This document shows positions 45,998 through 55,074 of a stretch of 64,000 bases of DNA, piece by piece. The notes below the pieces were generated by a model. It was given only the letters and a program-made list of their open reading frames with translations, did no database searches and was not told the DNA's origin. This stretch comes from Spirosoma sp. KCTC 42546 (lineage in GTDB: Bacteria; Bacteroidota; Bacteroidia; Cytophagales; Spirosomataceae), in NCBI RefSeq assembly GCF_006965485.1, contig NZ_CP041360.1:7668501-7732500 (forward strand), in the 5' to 3' direction. Each line of letters opens with the position of its first letter. Positions within the stretch are counted from its first letter, which is position 1. The position numbers and the translations under genes were made by a program.

Positions 45998-47380
45998 ATG
46001 AAGCTCTCTTACAAACATATACGCTACCTGATTCTGCTCTTGCCGGTATCGGCACTAGCCCAACCCGCTCCTGTGAGTCAATCAACGATTCTGGACGGGT
46101 ATGTAAAGGAAGGGCTGGCCAACAATCTGGCGCTTCGGCAGGAGTCGCTGGAAATTAGCCGGGTTACAGAATCGCTCAACCAGGCGAAGTCGTTGTTTTA
46201 TCCGCGCGTCGCGTTCAACCCGACCTATTCGCTGGCGGCTGGTGGCCGGCGGTTGGAGTTTCCGGTGGGTGATTTGCTGAATCCGGCCTACAAAACGCTG
46301 AACCAGATTATCGGCTCCGATAAGTTTCCGACGAATATTGAGAACGTAAATCAGTTGCTGGCTCCCAACAACTTCCACGACACCAAACTTACCGTTCAGT
46401 ACTCGCTCTTCAACACCGACATTCAGTATAACTACCTCATTCAGAAACAACTCGTTTCGGCACAGGAAGCCCGGAAACGGGTGGTTGAGAATGAGCTTAG
46501 ATACAATATCGCTACAGCTTACTACCAGTATCTACAAACGCTCGACGCCATCCGAATTTTCGACAATTCGCGTCAGCTACTAAATAGTCTGGCGCGCCTG
46601 AACGAGAAATTTGTGAGCAATAACGTGGCCACAAAAGAGGTGGTCACATCGGCCCGCTACGAGATCAGTAAGGTCGATCAGCAACTGGCCGTGGCCCAGA
46701 AAAACCGGGAAACTGCCCGCGCGTATTTCAACTTTCTGCTCAACCGCGACTTAACAACCCCTATCGACGTCGACTCAACACTTACCAAAATCCTGCCCGA
46801 AGCGAAAGAAAACCTGCATGATTTACAACAAACTGCCCTCCATAGCCGACAGGAATTGAGTCAGTTAGGCAATTCTCTACAAGCAGCACAAACAGCCGTT
46901 AAACTGAACGAAGCCAACGCTAAAATCCCGAATGTGTATGTGGGTGGTAACGCGGGCTTTCAGGGTTATGGTTACACCTTCCAGAATCAGGCTTATGTTG
47001 TCGCGCAGGTTGGTTTACAGTGGGATATATTTCGAGGCTACGAAAAGCGCTCGAAAATTCAGCAGGCTAAAATCCAGACGGAAGCATTACAGACGCGGGT
47101 GAGCGAGGTACAACGGCAAATCCAATTACAGGTATTGCAAGCCTACTACGATCTCAATGCAGCGACTGAAAGCTTAGTGGCAACCCAAAGCGGGATGCTC
47201 AACGCCGATCAAACGTTTCGGATCATCGACAGCAAATATCGCAACGGCCAATCACTATTAATCGAATTCCTGCGGTATCAGAACGATCAGCTAACGGCAC
47301 AACTGCAACATTCGCTGGCCCGCACCGATGTACTTGTCAAACGGGCTGCACTGGATCGGGCCGTGGCGGTGGGGCAGTGA
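45998..47380 (+). CDS. TolC-family outer-membrane efflux protein
   Basis: A 460-residue protein with a signal peptide (LLLPVSALAQ). It has two related OEP halves of long helices: LANNLALRQESLEISRVTESLNQAKSLFYPRV in the first, and SRQELSQLGNSLQAAQTAVKLNEANAKIPNVYVGGN in the second. VGLQWDIFRGYEKRSKIQQAK is a typical late segment. It forms the outer-membrane channel for the RND pump. First gene of the efflux operon. Confidence 0.9.
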   Translation: MKLSYKHIRYLILLLPVSALAQPAPVSQSTILDGYVKEGLANNLALRQESLEISRVTESLNQAKSLFYPRVAFNPTYSLAAGGRRLEFPVGDLLNPAYKTLNQIIGSDKFPTNIENVNQLLAPNNFHDTKLTVQYSLFNTDIQYNYLIQKQLVSAQEARKRVVENELRYNIATAYYQYLQTLDAIRIFDNSRQLLNSLARLNEKFVSNNVATKEVVTSARYEISKVDQQLAVAQKNRETARAYFNFLLNRDLTTPIDVDSTLTKILPEAKENLHDLQQTALHSRQELSQLGNSLQAAQTAVKLNEANAKIPNVYVGGNAGFQGYGYTFQNQAYVVAQVGLQWDIFRGYEKRSKIQQAKIQTEALQTRVSEVQRQIQLQVLQAYYDLNAATESLVATQSGMLNADQTFRIIDSKYRNGQSLLIEFLRYQNDQLTAQLQHSLARTDVLVKRAALDRAVAVGQ

Positions 47381-47382
47381 GT

Positions 47383-47417
47383 GGCTAATGAATAATGTAC
47401 AATAGATAATGAATAAT
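47383..47417. repeat. Five heptamers, one arm only
   Basis: GGCTAAT, GAATAAT, GTACAAT, AGATAAT and GAATAAT in a row, right after the TolC stop codon. No opposite arm is present, unlike the other copies. Confidence 0.65.
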
Positions 47418-47428
47418 AGCTCGTTGTC

Positions 47429-47863
47429 ATGATACCTGCCTTCATAAACTTCATCATTTTACTGGTAATCAGCGGCATCCATATTTATTGGGGACTTGGC
47501 GGTAACTGGGGTTTGCGTGAGTCAGTACCCGAACGGAATGGCTCAAAGCTGCTTCGACCGGGGCGATTCATTACGCTCGTAGTGGCTATTATTTTCGGCG
47601 GTATGGCGTTGTTTTATTTAGCCAAAATTGGCCGATTGCCCATAGCTGGCTCGTTTATTCCGACTTGGTTAAATCAGTATGGGCTATGGTTATTAGCAGG
47701 CATTTTTCTCCTGCGTGCCATCGGCGACTTTCGTTACGTGGGCTTTTTTAAGCAAATACGCAATAGTCGCTTTGCGGATTTAGACACAAAATTTTACGCG
47801 CCACTGTGTTTGCTGCTGAGTGCAAACACATTTCTGTTGATCTTTTCCCTATCAAAATTATGA
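47429..47863 (+). CDS. DUF3995 membrane protein
   Basis: A 144-residue protein with four membrane helices (FINFIILLVISGIHIYWGLGG, FITLVVAIIFGGMALFYLA, YGLWLLAGIFLLRAIGDFRYVG, PLCLLLSANTFLLIF). The IHIYWGLGGNWG and LRAIGDFRYVGFFK blocks are characteristic of DUF3995, of unknown function. Its stop codon overlaps the start of the fusion-protein gene (ATGA), so it is truly part of the efflux operon. It may modulate the pump. Confidence 0.82.
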   Translation: MIPAFINFIILLVISGIHIYWGLGGNWGLRESVPERNGSKLLRPGRFITLVVAIIFGGMALFYLAKIGRLPIAGSFIPTWLNQYGLWLLAGIFLLRAIGDFRYVGFFKQIRNSRFADLDTKFYAPLCLLLSANTFLLIFSLSKL

Positions 47864-48924
47864 AAGCATTCCACCTACTTCTCTCTCTCTCATTCGCCGT
47901 CATGCTCTGGGCCTGCGGCAGCAAAGCCAGCAACAGCGCTGACGAAAAACAAACAGCCGCTCCAGCCGAAGACGCAGTTGTGCCAATCAAACTCACACCC
48001 GTTAGTACCGTTGTGCGGGCAGAACCTGTTGTGGCATCGGGCCTGGTTTCGTCGGCGCAGGAAGCCCGACTGTCTTTCAAAATCGGTGGCATTATCAACC
48101 GCATGTTCGTGGAAGAAGGACAGTCGGTTCGTAAAGGGCAGCTCCTGGCTACCCTCGACTTAACGGAAATTAATGCGCAGGTAAGTCAGGCTCAATTCGC
48201 CAACGAAAAAGCGGAACGTGATCTCGGGAGAGTTAAAAGTCTCTACGCCGATACAGCCGCCACGCTGGAGCAACTTCAGAACGCTACTACCGGCACCAGC
48301 TTAGCAAAGCAAAACCTAACGATCGCGCAGTTTAACCGGAGTTTCGCCCAAATCCGCTCGACGGTAGACGGAACCGTGACGCGCAAAATTGCGAATGCGG
48401 GTGAGTTCATCGCACCGGGGGGATCGGTCTACACAATTTCATCAAATCGCCCGAATGATTGGGTTGTTCGCGTAGGCGTGTCGGACAAAGACTGGGCCCG
48501 ATTGCGATTAGGTAATCATGCCAGCATCAAACTCGATGCTTACCCCGACAAAACGTTCAGCGGCACCGTGAGCGAGTTGGCGCAGGCTGCCGATCCGGTC
48601 AACAAGCTCTACGAAGTAGAAGTACGAATCAATCCAGGTGCGGTGAAGTTTGCCCCCGGTCTGTTTGCAAAAGTAACGCTCGTTCCAGCGCAGAGCCGCA
48701 GTTACACACTGGTACCCGTCGAAGCCATTGTGGAAGGGAATGGAAAAGAAGGTTTCGTTTACGTACTCGCCGACGACCGAAAACACGTCCGCAAACTCCC
48801 AATTAAAATTGGCTTTCTTGATGGCGATAAAGTGCTGCTAACAAATAGCTTATCAGGCGTTAAGGATGTAGTTACGGGCGGGTCGGCTTACCTTACTGAG
48901 GAGTCAACAGTGGTGGTGAAATGA
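47860..48924 (+). CDS. RND efflux membrane fusion lipoprotein
   Basis: A 354-residue protein from ATG 47860, overlapping the previous stop. A lipobox (FAVMLWAC, Cys18) anchors it. The order is typical of HlyD/AcrA adaptors: barrel-lipoyl half (SGLVSSAQEARLSFKIGGIINRMFVEEGQSVRKGQLLATLD), helical hairpin (about 100-150), second lipoyl half (TVDGTVTRKIANAGEFIAPGG), beta-barrel and membrane-proximal domains. It links the RND pump to the TolC channel. The stop codon lies within the first heptamer of the repeat at 48923. Confidence 0.93.
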   Translation: MKAFHLLLSLSFAVMLWACGSKASNSADEKQTAAPAEDAVVPIKLTPVSTVVRAEPVVASGLVSSAQEARLSFKIGGIINRMFVEEGQSVRKGQLLATLDLTEINAQVSQAQFANEKAERDLGRVKSLYADTAATLEQLQNATTGTSLAKQNLTIAQFNRSFAQIRSTVDGTVTRKIANAGEFIAPGGSVYTISSNRPNDWVVRVGVSDKDWARLRLGNHASIKLDAYPDKTFSGTVSELAQAADPVNKLYEVEVRINPGAVKFAPGLFAKVTLVPAQSRSYTLVPVEAIVEGNGKEGFVYVLADDRKHVRKLPIKIGFLDGDKVLLTNSLSGVKDVVTGGSAYLTEESTVVVK

Positions 48925-48950
48925 ATAATGGATAATGTAAAATGGATAAT
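48923..48950. repeat. Four heptamers upstream of the four-helix-bundle gene
   Basis: GAATAAT, GGATAAT, GTAAAAT, GGATAAT. Its first 17 bases with the two before (ATGAATAATGGATAATG) are identical to those at 49364 after the four-helix-bundle gene, so the gene is framed by direct copies placed over two stop codons. Confidence 0.75.
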
Positions 48951-49367
48951 GCTATGGAGGACACTGTGAATGAATTCTGGGTTCTTGAGCCGGGAGCAGT
49001 TTACGAACAAAAGCCAAATGCAATACTCGATAAATCGTTTGCTTTTGCTATTCGCATTATTAAGCTTCACAAATGGCTGCATAAAAAGCATATTGATATT
49101 GCTCCATTAGCCAAACAGGTACTTAGAAGCGGCACATCTATTGGTGCCAACGCCGAAGAAGCGGACGCTGCTTTTACTAAAAAAGAATTTGCCTCTAAAC
49201 TTGGCATATCGCTTAAGGAAGCTAAAGAAACAAGGTACTGGCTACGTCTATTACATGCTACTGAGTATATAGACGAGGCCATGTTTACATCCCTCCATAC
49301 GGATACGAATGAGCTGATGCGCTTACTAATAGCTATTCTTAAAACCACACGGGAGAGCTTAAGATGA
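48942..49367 (+). CDS. Four-helix-bundle (23S rRNA IVP-like) protein
   Basis: A 141-residue protein; ATG 48954 (MEDTV) is as likely as ATG 48942, which lies inside a heptamer. It carries the signature of the S23/IVP family: LHKWLHKKHIDI, then LAKQVLRSGTSIGANAEEADAAFTKKEFASKLGISLKEAKETRYWLRLL. IVP proteins were first found encoded in intervening sequences of 23S rRNA genes and are common free-standing in Bacteroidota. It is out of place between the fusion protein and pump genes and is framed by repeats, which suggests late insertion into the operon. Confidence 0.9.
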   Translation: MDNAMEDTVNEFWVLEPGAVYEQKPNAILDKSFAFAIRIIKLHKWLHKKHIDIAPLAKQVLRSGTSIGANAEEADAAFTKKEFASKLGISLKEAKETRYWLRLLHATEYIDEAMFTSLHTDTNELMRLLIAILKTTRESLR

Positions 49368-49480
49368 ATAATGGATAATGAAAAATGTGTAACGACCATA
49401 GCCATGGTTATCAATCCGATTACACAACAGCCATTGTCCATCAACCATTATACATTATTCATTAACCACTATACATTATG
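49366..49480. repeat. Heptamer inverted repeat between the four-helix-bundle and RND genes
   Basis: The left arm is GAATAAT, GGATAAT, GAAAAAT (49366-49386). The right arm (49433-49480) is ATTGTCC, ATCAACC, ATTATAC, ATTATTC, ATTAACC, ACTATAC, then ATTATG, of which the last three bases are the RND start codon. It therefore sits directly over a stop and a start codon. Confidence 0.75.
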
Positions 49481-52400
49481 TTATCATCATTTTCCGTCAA
49501 AAACTGGCAGTTTATGCTGGTGCTATTTCTGGGCGTAGCCGCGCTGGGCATCAACTCACTGATCAACATGCCACGGGGCGAAGACCCTGAATTTACGGCT
49601 CCTAGTTTTGCCGTCGCCGTTATTTATCCGGGCACCGATGCACTGGATATGGAGAAACTGGTGGTTGATCCAGGCGAAGCCCGGTTCAATTCACTGGAAA
49701 ACATGAACCACGTGATTACCAATGTGGATGATGGTCTGGCCGTATTCCGACTCGACTACGATTACGGTGTCGATCCCGAGGAGAAATATCAGGAAGTAAT
49801 CCGGGAAGTGAACGCGTTGAAAGGCGAATTACCCACGGATATTTACCGGATCGATATTCGGAAGTTTTCGCCTACCGATGTCAGCATTGTGCAGGTGGCG
49901 TTAATGTCGGAGGTAGCTTCGTCCAAAGAGTTGGGTGAGTATGCCGACAAGTTGAAGGACGAATTTGAGAAAGTGAAAAGTCTGAAAAACGCCGAAGACT
50001 GGGGTTATCCGGCTTCGGTAGTTCGCGTGTCGTTGAACATCGAAAAAATGGCGCAGAATGGTATCGCCGTGAATCGAGTGTTAGGGGCCATTCAGGCCGA
50101 AAACCTGAATATTCCGGGGGGCAATATCCAGGCAGGAACGCGGAAGTTCAACGTCAAAACAGCAGGCGATTATAAGTCGCTCGACGAAATTCGGAATACC
50201 ATTGTTTCGACCAATGGACAGAAAATCATCTACCTACGCGATGTAGCCGACGTTGATTTTAACTACGAAGACGAAACCCACATCACCCGCCTGAATGGCC
50301 ACCGGGCGGTACTTATTACAGCCGGTCAAAAAACGGGAGAAAACATTGCCAAAGTCGGTGAGCAACTCAATCCGGTGATCGATCGGTTTGCCAAAACGCT
50401 GCCTCCGCACATCACGCTCGTTAAAAATTTCGACCAGACCGTCAGCGTCAACAAACGGCTCTCCCATTTTTTGCAGGATTTCGGGCTGGCGATTCTCCTT
50501 GTTTCGCTAACCCTGCTCCCACTCGGCTTCCGGGCCGCAATTGTCGTGATGATCTCCATCCCATTGTCATTAGCGATTGGCTTGGCGGGGCTCGACTTTC
50601 TGGGCTTCAGTATCAATCAGTTAAGTATCGTCGGACTGATTGTGGCGCTGGGTATTCTGGTGGATGACTCCATCGTGGTCGTTGAAAATATTGAGCGTTA
50701 TCTGCGCGATGGGTACTCAAAACGAGAAGCCGCCATCAAAGCGACCAGCCAGATTACCCTGGCCGTCATTGGCTGTACTACGACGTTGATTCTTGCATTC
50801 TTGCCACTCCTGTTTTTACCTGAAGCCTCCGGCGATTTCATCCGTTCGCTACCGATGGCTGTGGTGACTACCATTCTGGCGTCGTTGCTGGTATCGCTAA
50901 CGATTGTCCCGTTCTTGTCGAGTCGGATTCTGAAAGAGTCACACAACCCAGAAGGGAACATCTTCATGCGTGCCCTTAAAAAAGTGATCAGCGGCTCTTA
51001 CAGTCGCCTGTTGCACTGGGGCTTACGCCATCCGGTCGTTACGTTGCTGGTAGCAGGCGTATTGTTTACGGGCGCATTGTATATGTTCAAACTAGTGGGT
51101 TTCGCCTTATTTCCAGCCTCCGAAAAACCGCAGTTCCTGATTAATATCGACACGCCCGATGGCACCAGTCTATCAGAAACCGACCGGGTGGCCCGCTATG
51201 TAGAAGGTGTTCTAAAAAAAGAACCCGACGTTAAATACGTTACAACAAACGTAGGTCGTGGCCAACCGCGTATTTATTACAACATCATTCAGCGCAACGA
51301 ATCGCCCAACTACGCCCAGTTTTACGTGCAGTTGGTGGACGTAGAACCCGCTGAAAAGCGAGTGTTGATTGACAAGTTGCGCGAGCGATTCAAGTTGTAC
51401 CCAAATGCCAAAATTGAAGTAAAAGACTTTGAGCAAGGCCCCGACCAGGAGGCCCCGGTAGCGGTTCGAGTGTTCGGCGAAAACCTGGACACCTTGAAAG
51501 TAATGGCGGCACGCGTTGAAACGGCCTTCAAACAAACACCCGGCCTGATTTACGTTAACAACCCGCTATCCAGCCAAAAAACGGATCTGCGCGTTCGTAT
51601 CAACAAAGAAAAAGCGGGGCTGCTGGGCATTTCCATTTCCGATGTAAACCGCACTATCCGATTGGCGATTGCGGGTCTTAACGTAGGCACCTTTAAAGAA
51701 CCGAATGGCGATGATTATACCATCAACGTGACCTTACCCAAAGGAAAAGTAGCGGATCAGCATGTACTGAGCGACCTATATGTCAACACCCTAACAGGCT
51801 CTGCGGTCCCCCTGCGCCAAATTGCCGATCTGGAATTTGAAAGCAGCATGAATCAGATTCGCCACTACGATAAAGACAGATACGTGACGATAACAGGCTT
51901 CGTCAAAACGGGTTTCCTGGTCGATAACGTATTTAATGGCGTACTCTCGAAGCTGGACAAGATGAAATTCCCGACGGGTTTCAGCTATAAAGCGGCTGGC
52001 GAATTGGAAAGTCGCGAGAAATCATTTGGCGGTTTAGGTACCATTATTCTCATTACCATTTTCGGATTCATCGCCGTATTGGTACTGGAATTTGGCACCT
52101 TCAAAAGCACACTAATTGTGCTTTCGGTTATTCCACTGGGTGTTATCGGCGCAGTACTGGCACTGTATTTCACTGGCAATCCATTCTCGTTTGTGGCAGT
52201 TATTGGGCTGATTGCCCTCATTGGTATTGAAGTCAAAAACTCCATTCTGCTCGTTGATTTCACCAACCATCTACGCGAAGAAGGCATGTCGTTGATCGAT
52301 GCGATTCAGGAAGCGGGCGAAATCCGGTTTTTACCCATCGTGCTCACATCTCTGACCGCCATTGGTGGGTTGATTCCACTGGCTATAGAAGGTAATCCGC

Positions 52401-52546
52401 TGTATTCACCATTGGCCTGGGTAATTATTGGTGGCCTAATTTCCAGCACGTTGCTCTCGCGTATTGTTACGCCGGTATTGTATAAGCTGTTGCCACCGGG
52501 GATTCAGGTGAAAGCCATTCCAGCGCAGGAGCCCGAGATGGCGTAG
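49478..52546 (+). CDS. RND-family efflux transporter
   Basis: A 1022-residue inner-membrane pump with the usual two repeats of helix, large periplasmic domain and five helices. The proton-relay pair is in helix 4 (GILVDDSIVVVENIERYLRDG). Other marks are FPASEKPQFLINIDTPDGTSLSETD at the start of the second half, and IGLIALIGIEVKNSILLVDFTNHLREEG in helix 10. Its substrate is unknown. It works with the TolC-like and adaptor proteins upstream. Confidence 0.94.
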   Translation: MLSSFSVKNWQFMLVLFLGVAALGINSLINMPRGEDPEFTAPSFAVAVIYPGTDALDMEKLVVDPGEARFNSLENMNHVITNVDDGLAVFRLDYDYGVDPEEKYQEVIREVNALKGELPTDIYRIDIRKFSPTDVSIVQVALMSEVASSKELGEYADKLKDEFEKVKSLKNAEDWGYPASVVRVSLNIEKMAQNGIAVNRVLGAIQAENLNIPGGNIQAGTRKFNVKTAGDYKSLDEIRNTIVSTNGQKIIYLRDVADVDFNYEDETHITRLNGHRAVLITAGQKTGENIAKVGEQLNPVIDRFAKTLPPHITLVKNFDQTVSVNKRLSHFLQDFGLAILLVSLTLLPLGFRAAIVVMISIPLSLAIGLAGLDFLGFSINQLSIVGLIVALGILVDDSIVVVENIERYLRDGYSKREAAIKATSQITLAVIGCTTTLILAFLPLLFLPEASGDFIRSLPMAVVTTILASLLVSLTIVPFLSSRILKESHNPEGNIFMRALKKVISGSYSRLLHWGLRHPVVTLLVAGVLFTGALYMFKLVGFALFPASEKPQFLINIDTPDGTSLSETDRVARYVEGVLKKEPDVKYVTTNVGRGQPRIYYNIIQRNESPNYAQFYVQLVDVEPAEKRVLIDKLRERFKLYPNAKIEVKDFEQGPDQEAPVAVRVFGENLDTLKVMAARVETAFKQTPGLIYVNNPLSSQKTDLRVRINKEKAGLLGISISDVNRTIRLAIAGLNVGTFKEPNGDDYTINVTLPKGKVADQHVLSDLYVNTLTGSAVPLRQIADLEFESSMNQIRHYDKDRYVTITGFVKTGFLVDNVFNGVLSKLDKMKFPTGFSYKAAGELESREKSFGGLGTIILITIFGFIAVLVLEFGTFKSTLIVLSVIPLGVIGAVLALYFTGNPFSFVAVIGLIALIGIEVKNSILLVDFTNHLREEGMSLIDAIQEAGEIRFLPIVLTSLTAIGGLIPLAIEGNPLYSPLAWVIIGGLISSTLLSRIVTPVLYKLLPPGIQVKAIPAQEPEMA

Positions 52547-52557
52547 TGAGCAGACAT

Positions 52558-52599
52558 GTATTAGTGGTGTCAGCTACTTATAGCTGACACCACTAATAC
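52558..52599. terminator. 19-bp hairpin between convergent genes
   Basis: GTATTAGTGGTGTCAGCTA pairs perfectly with the right arm at 52581-52599 around CTTA. No U-tract. It lies between the RND stop and the T9SS cargo stop, so it can serve both, like the hairpins at 10191 and 13915 with which it shares GTA...TAC ends. Confidence 0.55.
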
Positions 52600-52610
52600 G
52601 GGTATTAAAT

Positions 52611-53735
52611 TTACCGCACCACTACGTTCATCACGCGCTTTTGGCCATTAATCCGTACATCCAGCCAATACAATCCCGCTGATAACTGCTGGTCGAACAC
52701 TAGATCCGCTTCACCTGGCCGACGTTCCAATCGACCACCAATGGGTTGCCCTATCGTGTTTAACAACTGTATAGCTGCGGAATCGGCATTCCACAGGCGC
52801 AGGTGAATCCGGTCGGGGCTGGCGGGGTTGGGATACACGGTTACGATTGGCTCATCGGATCGGATAATAGTGGATACAGGTTTGAAACTTTGCGTAGTAC
52901 CGTCGCGGTCAATCTGCTTTAATCGGTAATAGTTAATGCCGGGGTTCGGATTCAAATCCGTCAGCCCATAGTATTGACGAGAATCGGTAGTTCCTGTAGC
53001 GGCCACTTCGCCCACCGTTATGAATTCTTGCAAATCGCGACTTCGTTCGACCCGAAAATGGTCGGCATTGTACTCCCAGGTAGTGGCCCAGGCCAGTTGA
53101 GTACGGTCGCCTTCGGGTTTAGCCGTAAACGAAAGTAGAGTAACAGGAAGTGGAGAACTCGTAACGGTACCATTGATGGTTACTTCATCTAAACGCAGCG
53201 CACCACCTGAAGCGGTATTTGTACAAGCGGTAATCCAAAAATTGATTGGCCCACTCTGATTCGTGTATGCCGAACCTGTAAGTGAAATAGTAGCCTGTTG
53301 AAACGAATTGGTAACCGCCTGAGTGTAAATTGTGGCGCTATAATTATCTACACTCGAACGAACTAAAATCTGCGCAGGTCCAGAATTAGATCGGTTGAAA
53401 TAAAATGAGAGCTGCGTAAGGGTCATGGTTTGCCCCGAAACAGGTTGAACCGTAAATTGTACATGTTCGGCTAGATTACAGCCCGATGTAGACCAGTTAG
53501 CTACATTAACGGCTCGACCAACCTGACCTCCAATATAACCACCTACAGATGGCACATTCACCCCACTAAAGCTTGGGCCACCCGTTGTAATATTTGGATG
53601 GGAAACTGAACTTGACTGGTTATCTTCAAAACTCCACACAGCCGAAAATGGCGTCGCCTGTGCATACGCCATCTGCCTGGCGATTGTCCAGATAAACAGG
53701 AAAACGAAACAGCTTTTCTTTACAAATGGTACCAT
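52611..53735 (-). CDS. T9SS cargo protein with C-terminal sorting domain
   Basis: A 374-residue protein with a signal peptide (LFIWTIARQMAYAQA). Residues about 30-190 form a jelly-roll-like domain (AVWSFEDNQ, then TLTQLSFYFNRSNSGPAQILVRSS). A middle FN3-like piece contains LLSFTAKPEGDRTQLAWATTWEYNADHFRVERSRD. The end is a type A sorting domain (VTVYPNPASPDRIHLRLWN, then GLYWLDVRINGQKRVMNVVVR). Its role outside the cell is unknown. Confidence 0.8.
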   Translation of the reverse strand: MVPFVKKSCFVFLFIWTIARQMAYAQATPFSAVWSFEDNQSSSVSHPNITTGGPSFSGVNVPSVGGYIGGQVGRAVNVANWSTSGCNLAEHVQFTVQPVSGQTMTLTQLSFYFNRSNSGPAQILVRSSVDNYSATIYTQAVTNSFQQATISLTGSAYTNQSGPINFWITACTNTASGGALRLDEVTINGTVTSSPLPVTLLSFTAKPEGDRTQLAWATTWEYNADHFRVERSRDLQEFITVGEVAATGTTDSRQYYGLTDLNPNPGINYYRLKQIDRDGTTQSFKPVSTIIRSDEPIVTVYPNPASPDRIHLRLWNADSAAIQLLNTIGQPIGGRLERRPGEADLVFDQQLSAGLYWLDVRINGQKRVMNVVVR

Positions 53736-53788
53736 TGCAGTGACTTACAAGTTCGGACTGCAATGTATTCAGAAAATCAATAAGTCAC

Positions 53789-54961
53789 TCAATAAATAAA
53801 TTCGCCGACTTCACTTTGTATAGTCACCCGTTTTCCTTCGTATGCCTCGACGCGCCCGACTACTTGTGCCTCTATACCAAATGACTGAGCAATATTGATG
53901 ACCTGCTGCGCGTGGCTTTCGGGCAGATAGACCTCAAGACGATGGCCCATGTTGAAGACCTTATACATCTCCTGCCAGCTCGTGCCACTTTCGGCCTGAA
54001 TCAAGCGGAACAAAGGCGGTATTGGAAAGAGATTGTCTTTGATAATATGCAGATTATCAACAAAATGAAGCACCTTCGTTTGCGCACCTCCCGAGCAGTG
54101 CACCATGCCATGAATGTGTGGACGTAGTTCATCCAGCAATACTTTCGCTACGGGAGCGTAGGTTCTCGTAGGTGATAGAATCAGTTGCCCAACGGTTATA
54201 TTCTGGTCTGCGTCAACAGCAATTGTATCCGTTAGCTTTTTCGAACCACTATAGATCAATGACTTGTCAATGGCGGGATCGAAACTTTCCGCATAGTTAT
54301 CAGCCAGGTAATGCGCCAGTACATCATGACGAGCTGACGTCAGGCCATTGCTTCCCATGCCACCATTGTAGGACGTTTCGTAGGTTGCCTGTCCGTAAGA
54401 TGCCATACCGACAATAACATCGCCCGGCTGAATCCGGTCGTTACTAATCACCTGATCGCGACGCATTCGGGCAATTACGGTACTATCGACAATAACGGTT
54501 CGTACCAAATCACCAACGTCGGCGGTTTCGCCCCCGGTGCTGTAAATCTCGATGCCGTGATCGCGCAGCATTTGCAACACCTCTTCGGTACCGTTGATAA
54601 TTTCGGCTATGACTTCACCTGGAATCAGGTTTTTGTTACGTCCGATGGTTGATGAGAGCAGCATTGGGCCGGTGGCTCCGGCGCAGATCAGATCGTCGGT
54701 ATTCATGACGACCGCATCCTGGGCAATACCCTTCCAAACGCTCAGATCGCCTGTTTCGCGCCAGTAGAGATACGCTAATGCCGATTTAGTCCCGGCACCA
54801 TCAGCATGCATAATGGTGCAGAAATCCGGATCACCAGCCAGCGTATCGGGTACGATTTTACAAAATGCTTTCGGAAACAGTCCCTTATCGAGCTGGGCGA
54901 TGGCGTTGTGAACGTCTTCTTTACTAGCGGAAACCCCGCGCTGGGCATAGCGATCAGTCAT
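53789..54961 (-). CDS. purM: Phosphoribosylformylglycinamidine cyclo-ligase (AIR synthase)
   Basis: A 390-residue protein, start MTDRYAQRGVS at 54961; the frame continues upstream only through a purine repeat, giving Pro/Gly/Arg-rich junk. Family marks: HADGAGTKSALAYLYWRETGD, AQDAVVMNTDDLICAGATGP, STGGETADVGDLVRT and MVHCSGGAQTKV. It makes 5-aminoimidazole ribonucleotide from FGAM with ATP in purine synthesis. It is the long Bacteroidota type. The purE gene lies 3 kb away on the same strand but not adjacent. Confidence 0.92.
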   Translation of the reverse strand: MTDRYAQRGVSASKEDVHNAIAQLDKGLFPKAFCKIVPDTLAGDPDFCTIMHADGAGTKSALAYLYWRETGDLSVWKGIAQDAVVMNTDDLICAGATGPMLLSSTIGRNKNLIPGEVIAEIINGTEEVLQMLRDHGIEIYSTGGETADVGDLVRTVIVDSTVIARMRRDQVISNDRIQPGDVIVGMASYGQATYETSYNGGMGSNGLTSARHDVLAHYLADNYAESFDPAIDKSLIYSGSKKLTDTIAVDADQNITVGQLILSPTRTYAPVAKVLLDELRPHIHGMVHCSGGAQTKVLHFVDNLHIIKDNLFPIPPLFRLIQAESGTSWQEMYKVFNMGHRLEVYLPESHAQQVINIAQSFGIEAQVVGRVEAYEGKRVTIQSEVGEFIY

Positions 54962-54977
54962 GGTGCAAAGGTAAAGA

Positions 54978-55074
54978 AAAGGAGGAAAGGGAGGAGGGGG
55001 AGGAAGGAGGAAAGGGAGCAACAATTTAGTGCGTATCTCTTTCCTCCCTCTCCTCCTTCCTCCCTTTCCTCCTT
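54978..55074. repeat. Purine/pyrimidine inverted repeat
   Basis: Left arm of GGAGGAAAGGGAGG-type blocks at 54978-55018, right pyrimidine arm at 55037-55074, nearly complementary over about 38 bases. It fills the gap between the purM start and the end of the oxidoreductase gene, touching the stop codon of the latter. Confidence 0.8.
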
